This document shows positions 1 through 8,381 of a DNA stretch of 11,784 nt, one piece after another; positions within the stretch are counted from its first letter, which is position 1, and every line of letters starts with the position of its first letter. Both the position numbers and the translations under genes were made by a program. Below the pieces are notes generated by a model. That model ran no database searches. It was not told where the DNA came from and saw only the letters and a program-made list of their open reading frames with translations. This DNA comes from Candidatus Solibacter sp. Its GTDB lineage: Bacteria; Acidobacteriota; Terriglobia; Bryobacterales; Bryobacteraceae. The stretch spans positions 1 to 11,784 of the forward strand of contig JADGNT010000072.1 of assembly GCA_017883345.1 (NCBI GenBank), written 5' to 3'.

Positions 1-1
1 C

Positions 2-38
2 ATCCCAAGAAATGACCGGGCGCATTGTCACCCCGGTC
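2..38 (-). terminator. Possible intrinsic terminator at the end of the sigma-54 activator gene
   Basis: A perfect 7-bp GC-rich stem, GACCGGG at 14-20 with CCCGGTC at 32-38, encloses an 11-nt loop that contains the stop codon of the minus-strand activator gene (28-30). Reading on the minus strand, the stem is followed by ATTTCTT, a short and interrupted U-rich tract. The geometry suits a Rho-independent terminator overlapping the gene end, but the U tract is weak, so this is tentative. Confidence 0.35.
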
Positions 39-2112
39 GCGGCTCGGATCGGTTGCTATCGATGCCCAGCTTGCGCATCTTGTTTTGCAGCGTGGTGCGC
101 TTCATGCCGAGTTTGGCGGCGGCGCCGGTGTCCCCGCCGACCTTGCCCCCGGCATCGTGCAGCGCGCGCTGGATGGCCTCCCGCTCGGCGGCTTCTAAGG
201 TGACGACGCTCGCCCCCACCGGACCGCGCTTGAGTTCGCGCACCGGGACTTGCAGGGCACTGCCGGTGGAGAGGATCACGGCGCGCTCGATGAAGTTCTG
301 CAGCTCGCGGATGTTGCCCGGCCAGTGATAGCGGGCCAGCGCATTCATGGATTCGGTGGGGATGCTGGTGATGCGGCGGTTCATGCGGCGGGCGTATTGC
401 TGCACGAAGTAACGCACCAGCAGCGGAATATCGTCGCGCCGTTCGCGCAGGGGGGGCGCCGTCATGGGGAAGACGTTGAGCCGGTAGTAGAGATCGGCGC
501 GGAACTGGCGCTGCTCCACGAGCTGCGCCAGGTCGCGATTGGTGGCCGCCACCAGGCGGGCATCGGTGCGAATCGTGCGCGAACTCCCGAGGCGTTCGAA
601 CTCGCGCTCCTGAAGCACGCGCAGCAGCTTGGACTGCAGCTCAATAGGGATCTCGCCGACCTCGTCCAGGAAGATGGTGCCGCGGTGCGCCAGTTCGAAG
701 CGGCCGATGCGCTGCGCGATGGCGCCGGTGAACGCGCCCTTCTCGTGGCCGAAAAGTTCGCTTTCCAGCAAGCCGGTGGGGATGGCGGCGCAGTTGAGCT
801 TGACGAAGGTGGCTTGCTTGCGCGCGCTGAGGTCGTGGATGGCGCGCGCCAGCAGTTCCTTGCCGGTGCCGGTTTCGCCGTAAATCAGCACGGTGGAATC
901 GGTGGGCGCCACGGTTTCCAACTGCTTGAGGGTGGCTTTCAGCGCGCGGCTTTGGCCCACGATCTCCTCGAAGCGGTTGTCGGTGCGGATCTCGTCTTCC
1001 AGGTAGACCTTTTCCTCCTCCAGCCGCACATTGAGCTCTTCGATGCGCTTGTAGGAGAGGGCGTTATCGAGCGCGATGGCCACCTGGCCGGCCACTTGGT
1101 TGAAGAAGCCCAGATCGTCGCCCAGGAAGCGGTCCGGCCGGCGCGAGCCGACATTCAGGGTGCCGAGGGCGGTGCCGCGCGAGATCAAGGGGACGCAACA
1201 GAGCGATTGAATTCCCTCGCGTTCGAACAATTCGCCCGTGGTGGCGGAAACAGCGCGCGCCTCCTCCAGGCTGAACACCCGGCCCTGCCGCGTGCGGAAG
1301 ACGAAGCCCGCCAGACTGTCATCGAGCGGCACAATCGCGTCCTCGCGGATGGCGCCCGTGCCGTCCGGAAAATCGAGCATGTGCAGGCGCAGGGCACGGA
1401 TGTCGGGATCGTGGATCAGCAGGCTGGCGTAGTCCAGGCCGAAACAGCGGCGCAACGACGCGGAGATGGCCTGAAACAACTCGCGAGTCTCCAGGCAGCC
1501 GGCCACGGCATTGTTGACTTCGAGCAGGGTGCGCAGGCGGTCGCGCTCGTGGGCCAACTGCTCTTCGTAGGCCACGGCGGCTTCCGAGTGGAGCGCATTA
1601 TCCACCGCCACCGCCACCTGGCGCGCCACCTGGCCCATGAATTCGATGTCTTCTTCGGAGTAGGCGTTTTTGGTCAGCGAGCCGAAGTGGAGCCCGCCGA
1701 GTTCCCGTTGCGCCGTGAACAGCGGCAGGATGCAGGCCGATTGCACCCCGTTGGCGCGCAACAGGTCGAGCACTATGGGGAAGCGTTCCTCGGCGGCGGT
1801 GTCGGGGATGTAGTAGGGGCGGCGCGACTGAAGCGCGGCGATGGTGGGAGTCTGTTCGAACGGTGTGCTCTTGGGCGGCTTGCCGTGGACCGGCTGCTCA
1901 GTCTCCAGAATGTGCAGGCGGACTACGCGCTCTTTGGCGTCGATCAGGGTGAGGCTGATGAAATCAAAGGGCACCAAGCGTTTGAGCAGGCGGCTGAGGT
2001 CGGCGAAAAGGGTGGAGAGTTGGCGGTGGACGGCAATCGATTCGGCGACTTCGAGCAGCGTCTCGTAGCGTGCCCGCGTGGCGTCCGGAGGGAGAGGTGC
2101 GGTGGATGGCAT
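28..2112 (-). CDS. Sigma-54-dependent transcriptional activator with two GAF domains (FhlA-like architecture)
   Basis: This is a bacterial enhancer-binding protein that uses ATP hydrolysis to remodel sigma-54 RNA polymerase at -24/-12 promoters. In the 694-residue product, two GAF sensor domains lie at about 17-172 and 193-350, followed by a short coiled linker. The AAA+ domain has Walker A GETGTGKE (412-419), the sigma-54 contact loop GAFTGA (459-464), Walker B IFLDE (480-484) and likely arginine-finger region residues R538 and R544. A Fis-type helix-turn-helix is at about 660-684. Length and layout match FhlA-type regulators (about 690 residues). There is no receiver domain, so control is probably by a small molecule or protein bound at the GAF domains. 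The ATG at 2112 is preferred over the adjacent TTG at 2115 because its A is shared with the upstream gene's TGA (TGATG), implying translational coupling. The ligand and target promoters cannot be read from the sequence. Confidence 0.95.
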   Translation of the reverse strand: MPSTAPLPPDATRARYETLLEVAESIAVHRQLSTLFADLSRLLKRLVPFDFISLTLIDAKERVVRLHILETEQPVHGKPPKSTPFEQTPTIAALQSRRPYYIPDTAAEERFPIVLDLLRANGVQSACILPLFTAQRELGGLHFGSLTKNAYSEEDIEFMGQVARQVAVAVDNALHSEAAVAYEEQLAHERDRLRTLLEVNNAVAGCLETRELFQAISASLRRCFGLDYASLLIHDPDIRALRLHMLDFPDGTGAIREDAIVPLDDSLAGFVFRTRQGRVFSLEEARAVSATTGELFEREGIQSLCCVPLISRGTALGTLNVGSRRPDRFLGDDLGFFNQVAGQVAIALDNALSYKRIEELNVRLEEEKVYLEDEIRTDNRFEEIVGQSRALKATLKQLETVAPTDSTVLIYGETGTGKELLARAIHDLSARKQATFVKLNCAAIPTGLLESELFGHEKGAFTGAIAQRIGRFELAHRGTIFLDEVGEIPIELQSKLLRVLQEREFERLGSSRTIRTDARLVAATNRDLAQLVEQRQFRADLYYRLNVFPMTAPPLRERRDDIPLLVRYFVQQYARRMNRRITSIPTESMNALARYHWPGNIRELQNFIERAVILSTGSALQVPVRELKRGPVGASVVTLEAAEREAIQRALHDAGGKVGGDTGAAAKLGMKRTTLQNKMRKLGIDSNRSEPRPG

Positions 2113-2423
2113 CAAGGCGTCGAGCCGACTTTTCCCACCCTACCACAAGCCGGCGCATGACAAATCTCCTGCAAGACGGCACGGATCAAAGGCGTGACCG
2201 CCACCAGTTCGACTCCCTCGGCGTGCATGTGCGCTAACAGGGATTCGCCCGCCGGATCGACGAAATCCACTTCGCCGAGGTCCAAAACGGTTTTCCGGCC
2301 ATGGGTCGTGGAACTGGCGGTCTTCCAACACTGTTCGAGTTCGTGGACCCAAAGCCCGGATAGCCTGCCTTCGAGTTTGAGCCGGAACTCCCGGGCGCTG
2401 TCGTGAAGCGTGATTTTCAGCAT
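2112..2423 (-). CDS. Small STAS-domain protein, probable regulatory partner (anti-anti-sigma-like fold)
   Basis: The 103-residue product is essentially one STAS domain: an N-terminal strand (MLKITLHDS), strand EFRLKLEGRL, then the core strand and turn TVLDLGEVDFVDPAGESLL at about 45-63. In SpoIIAA-type anti-anti-sigma factors this turn reads D-S-S/T-G and carries the phosphorylated serine. Here it is D56-P57-A58-G59, so the usual phosphoacceptor is absent. The protein may therefore be a constitutive or ligand-controlled binding module, not a kinase-switched one (inference). The gene ends in a TGATG overlap with the sigma-54 activator gene. ATG 2423 is chosen because the STAS fold begins there; in-frame ATGs at 2438, 2456 and 2489 would add up to 22 residues, and none has a convincing Shine-Dalgarno sequence. 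Similarity is structural and weak in places, so the family call is firmer than any functional claim. Confidence 0.75.
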   Translation of the reverse strand: MLKITLHDSAREFRLKLEGRLSGLWVHELEQCWKTASSTTHGRKTVLDLGEVDFVDPAGESLLAHMHAEGVELVAVTPLIRAVLQEICHAPACGRVGKVGSTP

Positions 2424-2594
2424 GGGCAACCGATCCATATCCAGGGCACGATGCATGCCAGAGTGCGAAACCAGCACAGATAAGGACATAGCAGGGCGGC
2501 GCCGCTCCCCGCGCGCGGCGGCTGCTGCCCAAATACCGGCAAATCCGGCAGGTTCCCGGTCCTCGGCCTATCGAAAGGCCGCCCTTCCGCCGAT
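2424..2594. promoter_or_regulatory. Divergent intergenic region between the STAS gene and the sensor kinase gene
   Basis: These roughly 170 bp separate the two divergent units, so promoters for both should lie here. I could not find convincing -35/-10 hexamers or a -24/-12 sigma-54 pair on either strand. The clearest structure is a perfect dyad, CGGCCT-ATCGAA-AGGCCG (2564-2581), ending 13 bp before the kinase start. It could be an operator or an mRNA hairpin near the start. A short direct repeat, CCGGCA, occurs twice around 2537-2550. Confidence 0.35.
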
Positions 2595-5500
2595 ATGACG
2601 GAAGAGGGAACTCCGCCGTTCGCCATGGAGAAATGGGTCGCAGCCTTCGCGTTGTGTGTGTTTGCTCCGGCCGTGGTCGCGCAGGATCACGACCGGTGGC
2701 GATTCTGGACATTCTCCGACGGGTTGCAGGAAACCTTCAGCTACTCGTTGGGATTGGGCGCAGGCGGTTCGGTAACGATCCGCCACGGCGCGGTTCCATT
2801 CATGAGCGTCCTGGATGGCTATGGGGTGGCCCACATAGCCGATCCACATCAGAACGTCAGGGCGGATGGGGTGACCCGCGGACGGGCAACGCTGGGGGCG
2901 AATGGGTCCACCTGGGCGGCCATTGATGGAAACCTGATGGAATACCGGGCCGGCCGGTGGATACTGCAATACCAGACGCCGCCTGGCCTGCGCCTGATCG
3001 CGGCGGCGCCCGCGGGGAACCGGGTGATCGTGTTGTTCTCCACCGCGCTGCGCGAATACGATCCGGCCCACGGGACGTGGAGGGAGTTCAGGAACCAGGA
3101 CAATACCCGCCTGGGGGGCTTTACGGCGATGACGGCGCGCGCCCCGGATTTCTGGATCTCTGGCGTGCGGGGACTGGCCCGCTTGCGGGTTGAAGGGTAC
3201 GGCGTTCCGCAGTGGAGCGAGATATCCGGCGCGGGCGCCGGGCTGAGCCAGTTTCACTACCCCGTGACGGGGCGCGACGGTGAACTGTTCGCACAGGCGA
3301 AGGCCGGCGCGGGGCGAATGGCGGTGGTACGATGGTCCGCCAAGGGCCTGGAGAAGGTCTATGTTTCCTCCGACGGCGCTCCCCGCGGGTGGCGCGGGCC
3401 GGATGGATCCGTGTGGATTCTGGAAGGTGCTTCGCTCTTTCGGCTGACGGAAGGCGGAAGGGCGCCGGTGCTGCGCAACGGGGTGCTCTCCGGCAACGTG
3501 TTCGATATCTACTCCGAGGACGGCAAGTCGTTCTGGATGGCCGGCTCCGAGGGCGTGGCGCGCTACACGGCGGCGCTCTGGCAAGCGCCGGAAGGCCTCG
3601 CCGGGTTCGACCGGCCGGTGCATGCGGCGTTTGAAGACCGCCAGGGGCGCCTCTGGTTTGCTGCCACGGACTACCTGCTGGAACTGGATGGCGCGGTGTG
3701 GAAGCGCCACCGCATTCCGTCCGGCTTGCGGACCCACACCACACAGACCGCGAGCGTGATGGAGAGCCCCAACGGGCGCGTCGTGGTCAACTGCCTGGCG
3801 CAGGATCAGACCGACCTCATGCTGGAATTCGATCCGGGGAAAGGAGAGTTTCACGCCATCCACCCGCCCGAAGGGCGGCAGATCGTGCTCATGGCGCCGC
3901 GCAGAGCGGGAGGTCTATGGGCCGCCACGGTGGCGAAGAACCTTCCCGGATTCCGCTTGGAGATCTACCATGGAAAGCGCCTGACGCCGTTCCTGGACCT
4001 GGGAAAGGAATGGGACGGCGGCGATGTGCGCTCCATCGTTGACCGTTCGAACGGGGAACTCTGGCTCGGGGGGATCAACGGCGGCTGCCTGTATCGCGGC
4101 GGCCGTTTGACCCGTCCGTTTGTCAAGGACCTGGGGTACACCGATAGCGGCGCCTTTACGCTCCACGAACTGCCGGATGGCACGTTGCTGGCCGGCGGGC
4201 GGCGTGGTGTGTTTCGCTGGATGGGTTCCTCCTGGACGCTGCTGCGCAGCGGGCTGGATCGCGTACGCAGTTTTCTGCAGGCGAGGGACGGCGCCCTGTG
4301 GGTGGCGAGCGCCAGCGGAGTGGATCGTTTGACGGGCGGCAATTGGATCGACCACGGGGTGGAGGAGGGGCTGCCTTCGAACATCGCCAGCCTGGTTTTC
4401 CAGGATAGCCAGGGCCGCATTTGGGCGGGCACCTCGCAGGGCCTGGCGGTGTATCACCCCGATGCCGATTCGGACCCTCCCGTAACGCTGCTCGAAAGAG
4501 GCGTCGAGCCCAGGGAAGCGCCGTCTTCCGGAGATGTACGCTTTGCCTTTATCGGTCTGGACAAGTGGAAGCAAACCACGGCCGAGCGGCTGTTGTTCTC
4601 CTACCGGCTGGATCGAGAGGCCTGGACGCCGTTCCAACCAGGCAACGCAGCCGTCTTTCAGAAGCTCGCGTCCGGGAATCACCGCTTTGCAGTGCGCGCC
4701 ATGGATCGTAACGGCAATGTGGACCGGCATCCGCCGTCGATCCAGTTTCGGGTCTTGAACCCGTGGTACCTGAGCGGCGCCTTCCTGCTGCTGGCCGCCG
4801 CCGGCATCGCTGTGATCCTGACCCTGGGATACCTCGCGATCTCGCAATACTTCCGGCGCGGCGAACTGATTATCGAACTGCATCGCGCCAAGCTGCAAGC
4901 TGAGAGCTCGAGCCGGCATAAGACCGAATTCCTGGCCAACATGAGCCACGAAATCCGCACGCCCATGAACGGTATTCTCGGCATGACGGAACTTGCCCTG
5001 GATACGCCGCTCGCGCCGGAGCAGCGCGAGTATATGGAGACGGTGAAGAGTTCCGCCGGGTCGCTGTTGAGAGTGCTCAACGACATCCTCGATTTCTCCA
5101 AGGTGGAGGCCGGAAAACTGGAACTGGTGGCGGTGGATTTCGAACTCCGCAAGTGCCTGTCCGAAGTCATGGGCGTGATGGTTTTCGGCGCCAGCCAAAA
5201 GGGCCTGGCATTGGTGTGCGAGGTGGATCCCTCTGTTCCGCAATGGCTGTGCGGGGATGACGCGCGCCTGCGGCAAATCCTGATCAACCTGGTGGGCAAC
5301 GCCATCAAGTTCACCGCCGTGGGGAGGGTGGAGGTTCGGGTGCGCCGCGAGACCGGGGCCGGGGAGGCGGAACCGTTGCACTTCGTGGTGGCCGACACCG
5401 GCGGCGGGATTCCGGCGGACAAGCAGGCGGTGATTTTCGCGCCCTTCGAGCAGGGCGATGCCTCGATGGCGCGCCGCTTCGGCGGAACCGGTCTCGGTCT

Positions 5501-6053
5501 GGCCATCGCGTCCAAACTGGTGGGGCTGATGAATGGAAAAATCCGCGTGGAGAGCCCCTGGCAGGCTGCCGGTTCGGAAGACCCGGTGGACGGGAGTGCC
5601 TTCCACTTCACGGCGTGTTTCGCGCCCGGAACCCCCGCCGTGGCGGCGCCCGAAACGGTGGCTGCCGCGGTGGAGCGGCCGTTGCGGATTCTGTTGGCGG
5701 AAGATAACGCCGTGAACCGGCGGTTGGCGTGCTATCTGCTCGAAAAGAAAGGGCACACGGTGATCACCGCCCAGGACGGCCGGGAGGCGCTGGCGATGCT
5801 CGAAACCGAAACCGTGGAGCTGATCCTGATGGACGTTCAGATGCCCGGCATGGACGGAGTCGAAGCCACGCGCGTCATCCGCGCCAGGGAGAAGGCGAGT
5901 GGCCTGCACGTGCCCATCGTCGCTCTGACCGCGCACGCCATGAGCGGCGACCGCGACTATTGCCTGGCTGCCGGCATGGACGACTACCTGACCAAGCCGA
6001 TTCGGGCGGAGGACCTGCACCGCGTGCTGGCCTCGGTGGGAGTGGGGGCTTAA
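2595..6053 (+). CDS. Hybrid sensor histidine kinase with periplasmic beta-propeller (Reg_prop, Y_Y_Y, HisKA, HATPase_c, receiver)
   Basis: This is a membrane sensor that autophosphorylates on histidine and passes the phosphate to its own receiver. In the 1152-residue product, a signal peptide ends near VVA-QD (about 29-30). Propeller repeats follow (DGSVW about 270, QGRLW 350, NGELW 486, DGALW 565, QGRIW 606), then a Y_Y_Y domain (646-721) and one membrane helix (724-750). HisKA carries [10 protein letters not shown] with H785. The ATPase domain has the N box (NLVGNAIKF, 898-906), the G1 box DTGGGI and the G2 box [11 protein letters not shown]. The C-terminal receiver (1031-1147) has acidic residues E1036/D1037, phospho-acceptor D1080 ([10 protein letters not shown]), T1112 and K1134. 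There is no DNA-binding output and no HPt domain, so a partner must be encoded elsewhere. An internal ATG at 2625 would give a more typical signal peptide without the acidic extension; neither start has a strong ribosome-binding site. Confidence 0.95.
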   Translation: MTEEGTPPFAMEKWVAAFALCVFAPAVVAQDHDRWRFWTFSDGLQETFSYSLGLGAGGSVTIRHGAVPFMSVLDGYGVAHIADPHQNVRADGVTRGRATLGANGSTWAAIDGNLMEYRAGRWILQYQTPPGLRLIAAAPAGNRVIVLFSTALREYDPAHGTWREFRNQDNTRLGGFTAMTARAPDFWISGVRGLARLRVEGYGVPQWSEISGAGAGLSQFHYPVTGRDGELFAQAKAGAGRMAVVRWSAKGLEKVYVSSDGAPRGWRGPDGSVWILEGASLFRLTEGGRAPVLRNGVLSGNVFDIYSEDGKSFWMAGSEGVARYTAALWQAPEGLAGFDRPVHAAFEDRQGRLWFAATDYLLELDGAVWKRHRIPSGLRTHTTQTASVMESPNGRVVVNCLAQDQTDLMLEFDPGKGEFHAIHPPEGRQIVLMAPRRAGGLWAATVAKNLPGFRLEIYHGKRLTPFLDLGKEWDGGDVRSIVDRSNGELWLGGINGGCLYRGGRLTRPFVKDLGYTDSGAFTLHELPDGTLLAGGRRGVFRWMGSSWTLLRSGLDRVRSFLQARDGALWVASASGVDRLTGGNWIDHGVEEGLPSNIASLVFQDSQGRIWAGTSQGLAVYHPDADSDPPVTLLERGVEPREAPSSGDVRFAFIGLDKWKQTTAERLLFSYRLDREAWTPFQPGNAAVFQKLASGNHRFAVRAMDRNGNVDRHPPSIQFRVLNPWYLSGAFLLLAAAGIAVILTLGYLAISQYFRRGELIIELHRAKLQAESSSRHKTEFLANMSHEIRTPMNGILGMTELALDTPLAPEQREYMETVKSSAGSLLRVLNDILDFSKVEAGKLELVAVDFELRKCLSEVMGVMVFGASQKGLALVCEVDPSVPQWLCGDDARLRQILINLVGNAIKFTAVGRVEVRVRRETGAGEAEPLHFVVADTGGGIPADKQAVIFAPFEQGDASMARRFGGTGLGLAIASKLVGLMNGKIRVESPWQAAGSEDPVDGSAFHFTACFAPGTPAVAAPETVAAAVERPLRILLAEDNAVNRRLACYLLEKKGHTVITAQDGREALAMLETETVELILMDVQMPGMDGVEATRVIRAREKASGLHVPIVALTAHAMSGDRDYCLAAGMDDYLTKPIRAEDLHRVLASVGVGA

Positions 6054-6081
6054 CCATCGGCGATAGCACTAAACTGGTATC

Positions 6082-7365
6082 TTGCCTCTCTATCCGCCTC
6101 GCCGGCTCGGGTTGCAGTTGCTATTTCTGGCTGCCGTGGCGCTACTGGCTTACGCGCCATCGCTCACCATCCCGCTGATCGCCGACGACTACCCGAATAT
6201 CTCGCAGGCGCTCACCTACGGAGCGCCCGCGGGGTTCGGCACGCTGCTGCACGATGCGCAGTTCCGTCTGCGCGCCACCAGTTATTGGGCCATGTACGGG
6301 CTCTGGCACGTCGCCGGGCTGACTCCGCCGGTCTATCACGCCGCCAGCCTGGCGCTGCATATCGCCAATACCTGGCTGGTGTTTTTCGTGGCGGCTGCCT
6401 GGCCGCGCATGCGCCCGGCCGCATTCTGGGCCGCGGCTTTCTTCGCGGTGCACGAGGGCCACCAGGAAGCCGTGATGTGGTTCTCGGCGATCAATGAGCT
6501 GTTGATGTTCCTCTTCGGAATGGCGTCCTTGTGGTGCTGGAGAAGCGCGCCCGATGGAGCCAAATCTGGGTGGCGGAGGGAGTTGGCGGGGGTGGTGCTG
6601 TTCGCCCTTGCCCTGATTTCCAAGGAGTCCGCTATTTTCCTGCTGCCGCTGTTCGTGCTGGCGGTCGAGCCGGAGGAGTGGCGCCGCCGGCTGCCGCGAT
6701 TGGCGCCGCATCTGGTTCTGGTCCTATTGGGTCTGGCCTCGATCGCGCAGAGCCGGTCCAACTCGTTCCGCTTCACGGACGGCAGCTTTTCGCTCGATGC
6801 GCCGTTCTGGCTTACCTGGCCGCACAGCTTCGCACGCCTGCTGTGGATCTGGGGATGGCCGGCCGTGCTGGCCCTCTTCCTATCCAGTGACCGGCGATTC
6901 AGGCGAGGCGCCGTGGCGGCGCTGGCCTGGATGGGAATCGCTCTCTTGCCGTACAGTTTCCTGACCTATTCTACGCAGATTCCGAGCCGGCAGGTCTACC
7001 TGGCCAGCGCGGGACTGGCGTTTCTGGTGGGACTGGCGCTGGCAAAGTATGAGGGACGGCGGATCGCCGCCGCGCTGCTCGCCCTCATGTTGCTGCACAA
7101 CACGGTGTACTTGTGGACTAAAAAGCGAGCTCAATTCGTGGAGCGCGCGGCGCCCACCGATCAATTGGTCGGCTTCGCGCGCCGCACCCCGGGGGCGATC
7201 TGGATACAGTGTTTCCCTCTGCCGGCAATCGTGGCCGATGAGGCGGTGCGGCTCGCCACCGGGCGCTCGCCATCCGATCTGGTGTGGAGTGCCGGCGCGG
7301 CTCGGGAACGCTCGGCAGCCCCGTTTTGCTATGCGGACAAGTCCAGCCAAGGGCTGCGCCATTGA
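6082..7365 (+). CDS. Multi-spanning membrane protein, GT-C glycosyltransferase-like
   Basis: The 427-residue product is an integral membrane protein with roughly nine to eleven hydrophobic segments, the first at about 9-31. Directly after it comes an acidic pair (D35, D36, in LIADDYPNI), as in the first loop of GT-C enzymes that use polyprenyl-phosphate sugars. Further TMTC/PMT-like signatures are HEGHQEAVMWFSAINELL at about 124-141 (compare the family's HPxHxEAVxW), ALISKESAIFLLPL at 177-190 and PSRQVYLASAGLAF at 301-314. These point to transfer of a sugar to a protein or lipid on the outer face of the inner membrane; donor and acceptor are unknown. The TTG start is forced by an in-frame stop at 6070-6072 and the lack of an early ATG; no clear Shine-Dalgarno is seen. 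The gene begins 28 bp after the kinase gene and may be cotranscribed with it. The family placement is inferred from motifs. Confidence 0.7.
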   Translation: MPLYPPRRLGLQLLFLAAVALLAYAPSLTIPLIADDYPNISQALTYGAPAGFGTLLHDAQFRLRATSYWAMYGLWHVAGLTPPVYHAASLALHIANTWLVFFVAAAWPRMRPAAFWAAAFFAVHEGHQEAVMWFSAINELLMFLFGMASLWCWRSAPDGAKSGWRRELAGVVLFALALISKESAIFLLPLFVLAVEPEEWRRRLPRLAPHLVLVLLGLASIAQSRSNSFRFTDGSFSLDAPFWLTWPHSFARLLWIWGWPAVLALFLSSDRRFRRGAVAALAWMGIALLPYSFLTYSTQIPSRQVYLASAGLAFLVGLALAKYEGRRIAAALLALMLLHNTVYLWTKKRAQFVERAAPTDQLVGFARRTPGAIWIQCFPLPAIVADEAVRLATGRSPSDLVWSAGAARERSAAPFCYADKSSQGLRH

Positions 7366-7386
7366 CCGGGAGCTTCCGGATTTCGC

Positions 7387-7415
7387 TTGATTTTCACTTT
7401 TTGTTCGCCCACAAT
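7387..7415 (+). promoter_or_regulatory. Candidate lexA promoter with overlapping dyad (possible LexA operator)
   Basis: TTGATT (7387-7392) and CACAAT (7410-7415) are separated by 17 bp, each matching the sigma-70 consensus at four of six positions. An inverted repeat TTGT-N6-ACAA (7401-7414) covers the end of the spacer and the -10 element, where an autorepressor would be expected to bind. The arms are only 4 bp and match no LexA box that I can cite for this lineage, so the operator part is speculative. Confidence 0.35.
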
Positions 7416-7431
7416 GGTGTCGGGGGTTTCG

Positions 7432-8055
7432 ATGGCACTGACGAAGCGGCAAAAGCAGGTGCTGGATTTCATCGCCAATTTTGTCGACGAAAATGGCTAC
7501 TGCCCGAGCTTTGAGGAGATCGCGCGCGGGCTCGAACTGGCGTCGCTGGCCACGGTGCACAAGCATATCTCGATGCTGGAGGCCAAGAACTACCTGAAAC
7601 GCGGGTTCAACCAGAGCCGCTCGCTGGAACTGACGCCGAGGTACATTCAGGAGCAGCGGCGTCCCAAGGCGGTAGTCACGGAGATTCCGCTGCTGGGACG
7701 GATTGCGGCGGGCCAGCCGCTGGAAGCAGTGGAGCAGCGCGAGGTGTTGCACTTCGCGGATTTCGCGGGTCACGGCGACACGTACGCACTGGAAGTGCGC
7801 GGCAACTCGATGATCGACGACCATATCTGCGACGGCGATATGATCCTGCTCGAGCGGGTCACGGAGGCGCGGGACGGCGATATCGTGGTGGCGTTGGTGG
7901 CCGGCAGCGAAGCCACGCTGAAACGCTTCTACCGCGAGGCGGGAGACACAGTCCGTCTACAACCGGCCAACGCAACCATCAAACCGATATTGGTTCCGGC
8001 AAGGGAAGTGCAGATCCAGGGGCGGCTCGTGGCCGTCCTGAGAAAGTACAGGTAA
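7432..8055 (+). CDS. lexA: LexA repressor (SOS response, self-cleaving)
   Basis: LexA represses SOS genes and is inactivated by RecA-stimulated self-cleavage after DNA damage. The 207-residue product has an N-terminal winged helix-turn-helix (MALTKRQKQVLDFI at 1-14; recognition helix about 38-52, SLATVHKHISMLEA). The cleavage site is A93-G94, within GRIAAGQPLEA. The S24 peptidase domain has catalytic S126 (VRGNSMIDD) and K164 (EATLKRFYRE). Length and order are those of standard LexA. ATG 7432 is chosen because LexA proteins normally begin with this M-x-L-T-K-R-Q motif; in-frame TTG 7387 and ATG 7414 would add 15 or 6 unrelated residues and lie inside the candidate promoter. The gene is convergent with the DUF2934 gene, 8 bp apart. 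All catalytic residues are present, so it should be functional. Confidence 0.96.
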   Translation: MALTKRQKQVLDFIANFVDENGYCPSFEEIARGLELASLATVHKHISMLEAKNYLKRGFNQSRSLELTPRYIQEQRRPKAVVTEIPLLGRIAAGQPLEAVEQREVLHFADFAGHGDTYALEVRGNSMIDDHICDGDMILLERVTEARDGDIVVALVAGSEATLKRFYREAGDTVRLQPANATIKPILVPAREVQIQGRLVAVLRKYR

Positions 8056-8063
8056 GAGGAGAA

Positions 8064-8381
8064 CTATTTGGCGGTGTAAGCGGCGCGGAGTTCCTGCTCG
8101 GCGCGGGACCAGTCTGCTTCGGGGGAGCCGCCCTGAGATCCGCGGGCTTCCCAATACGAATACGCCAGACGCGCCACTGCGTCCTGGAAAGACCCGGCGG
8201 GCATCGCCACCATGGCGGCGGGCGTCACGGCCAGGACTTGCGGTTGGGACGCAGAGGTGTTGGAAATTTCTACAGAAGAAGGACGAGCGACGCGCTGCGG
8301 GCTTGCAGACCTACGGCGAGCCGGTGCGGCGGTTGCGCCGGACACGACTATTTGATTCTCGGAAACACGCTTTCTTGTCAT
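8064..8381 (-). CDS. Small DUF2934-domain protein
   Basis: The 105-residue product has a C-terminal DUF2934 domain at about 66-100 (VARLAYSYWEARG followed by PEADWSRAEQEL), a short domain of unknown function common in Acidobacteria and Proteobacteria. The first 65 residues are low-complexity, rich in Arg, Ser, Ala and Pro, with a basic cluster at about 22-33, and are probably disordered. There is no signal peptide or membrane segment. The ATG at 8381 lies downstream (minus strand) of an AT-rich stretch that probably holds its promoter; the ribosome-binding site is weak. It runs convergently into lexA with no clear terminator between them. The domain identity is fairly secure from the conserved Tyr, Trp, Gly and DWxxAExEL pattern; the function is unknown. 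Confidence 0.78.
   Translation of the reverse strand: MTRKRVSENQIVVSGATAAPARRRSASPQRVARPSSVEISNTSASQPQVLAVTPAAMVAMPAGSFQDAVARLAYSYWEARGSQGGSPEADWSRAEQELRAAYTAK

Noticed and set aside
250..2160. A 636-codon plus-strand open frame antisense to the sigma-54 activator
   Set aside because: It mirrors the codon bias of the GC-rich gene on the opposite strand, shows no domain, and is repetitive in Gly, Ala, Val, Glu and Gln as antisense shadows are.
2568..3863. A 431-codon minus-strand open frame under the propeller region
   Set aside because: Shadow of the kinase gene, with no domain or ribosome-binding site.
3915..6020. A 701-codon minus-strand open frame antisense to the hybrid kinase
   Set aside because: The opposite strand carries unmistakable kinase and receiver motifs; the antisense product is rich in His, Gln, Arg and Gly with no recognisable domain.
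6047..6059. GGGGGCTTAACC at the kinase stop, resembling the element's end GGGTGCTTAACC
   Set aside because: Only about ten bases match, they overlap the kinase coding end, and there is no partner inverted repeat or duplication nearby.
7366..7400. CCGG-GAGCTT-CCGG hairpin followed by T-rich sequence after the GT-C-like gene, as a terminator
   Set aside because: The stem is only 4 bp and the T-rich stretch is interrupted and coincides with the candidate lexA promoter.
6880..7824. A 314-codon minus-strand frame crossing the end of the GT-C-like gene and lexA
   Set aside because: It spans two well-supported plus-strand genes and has no motif.
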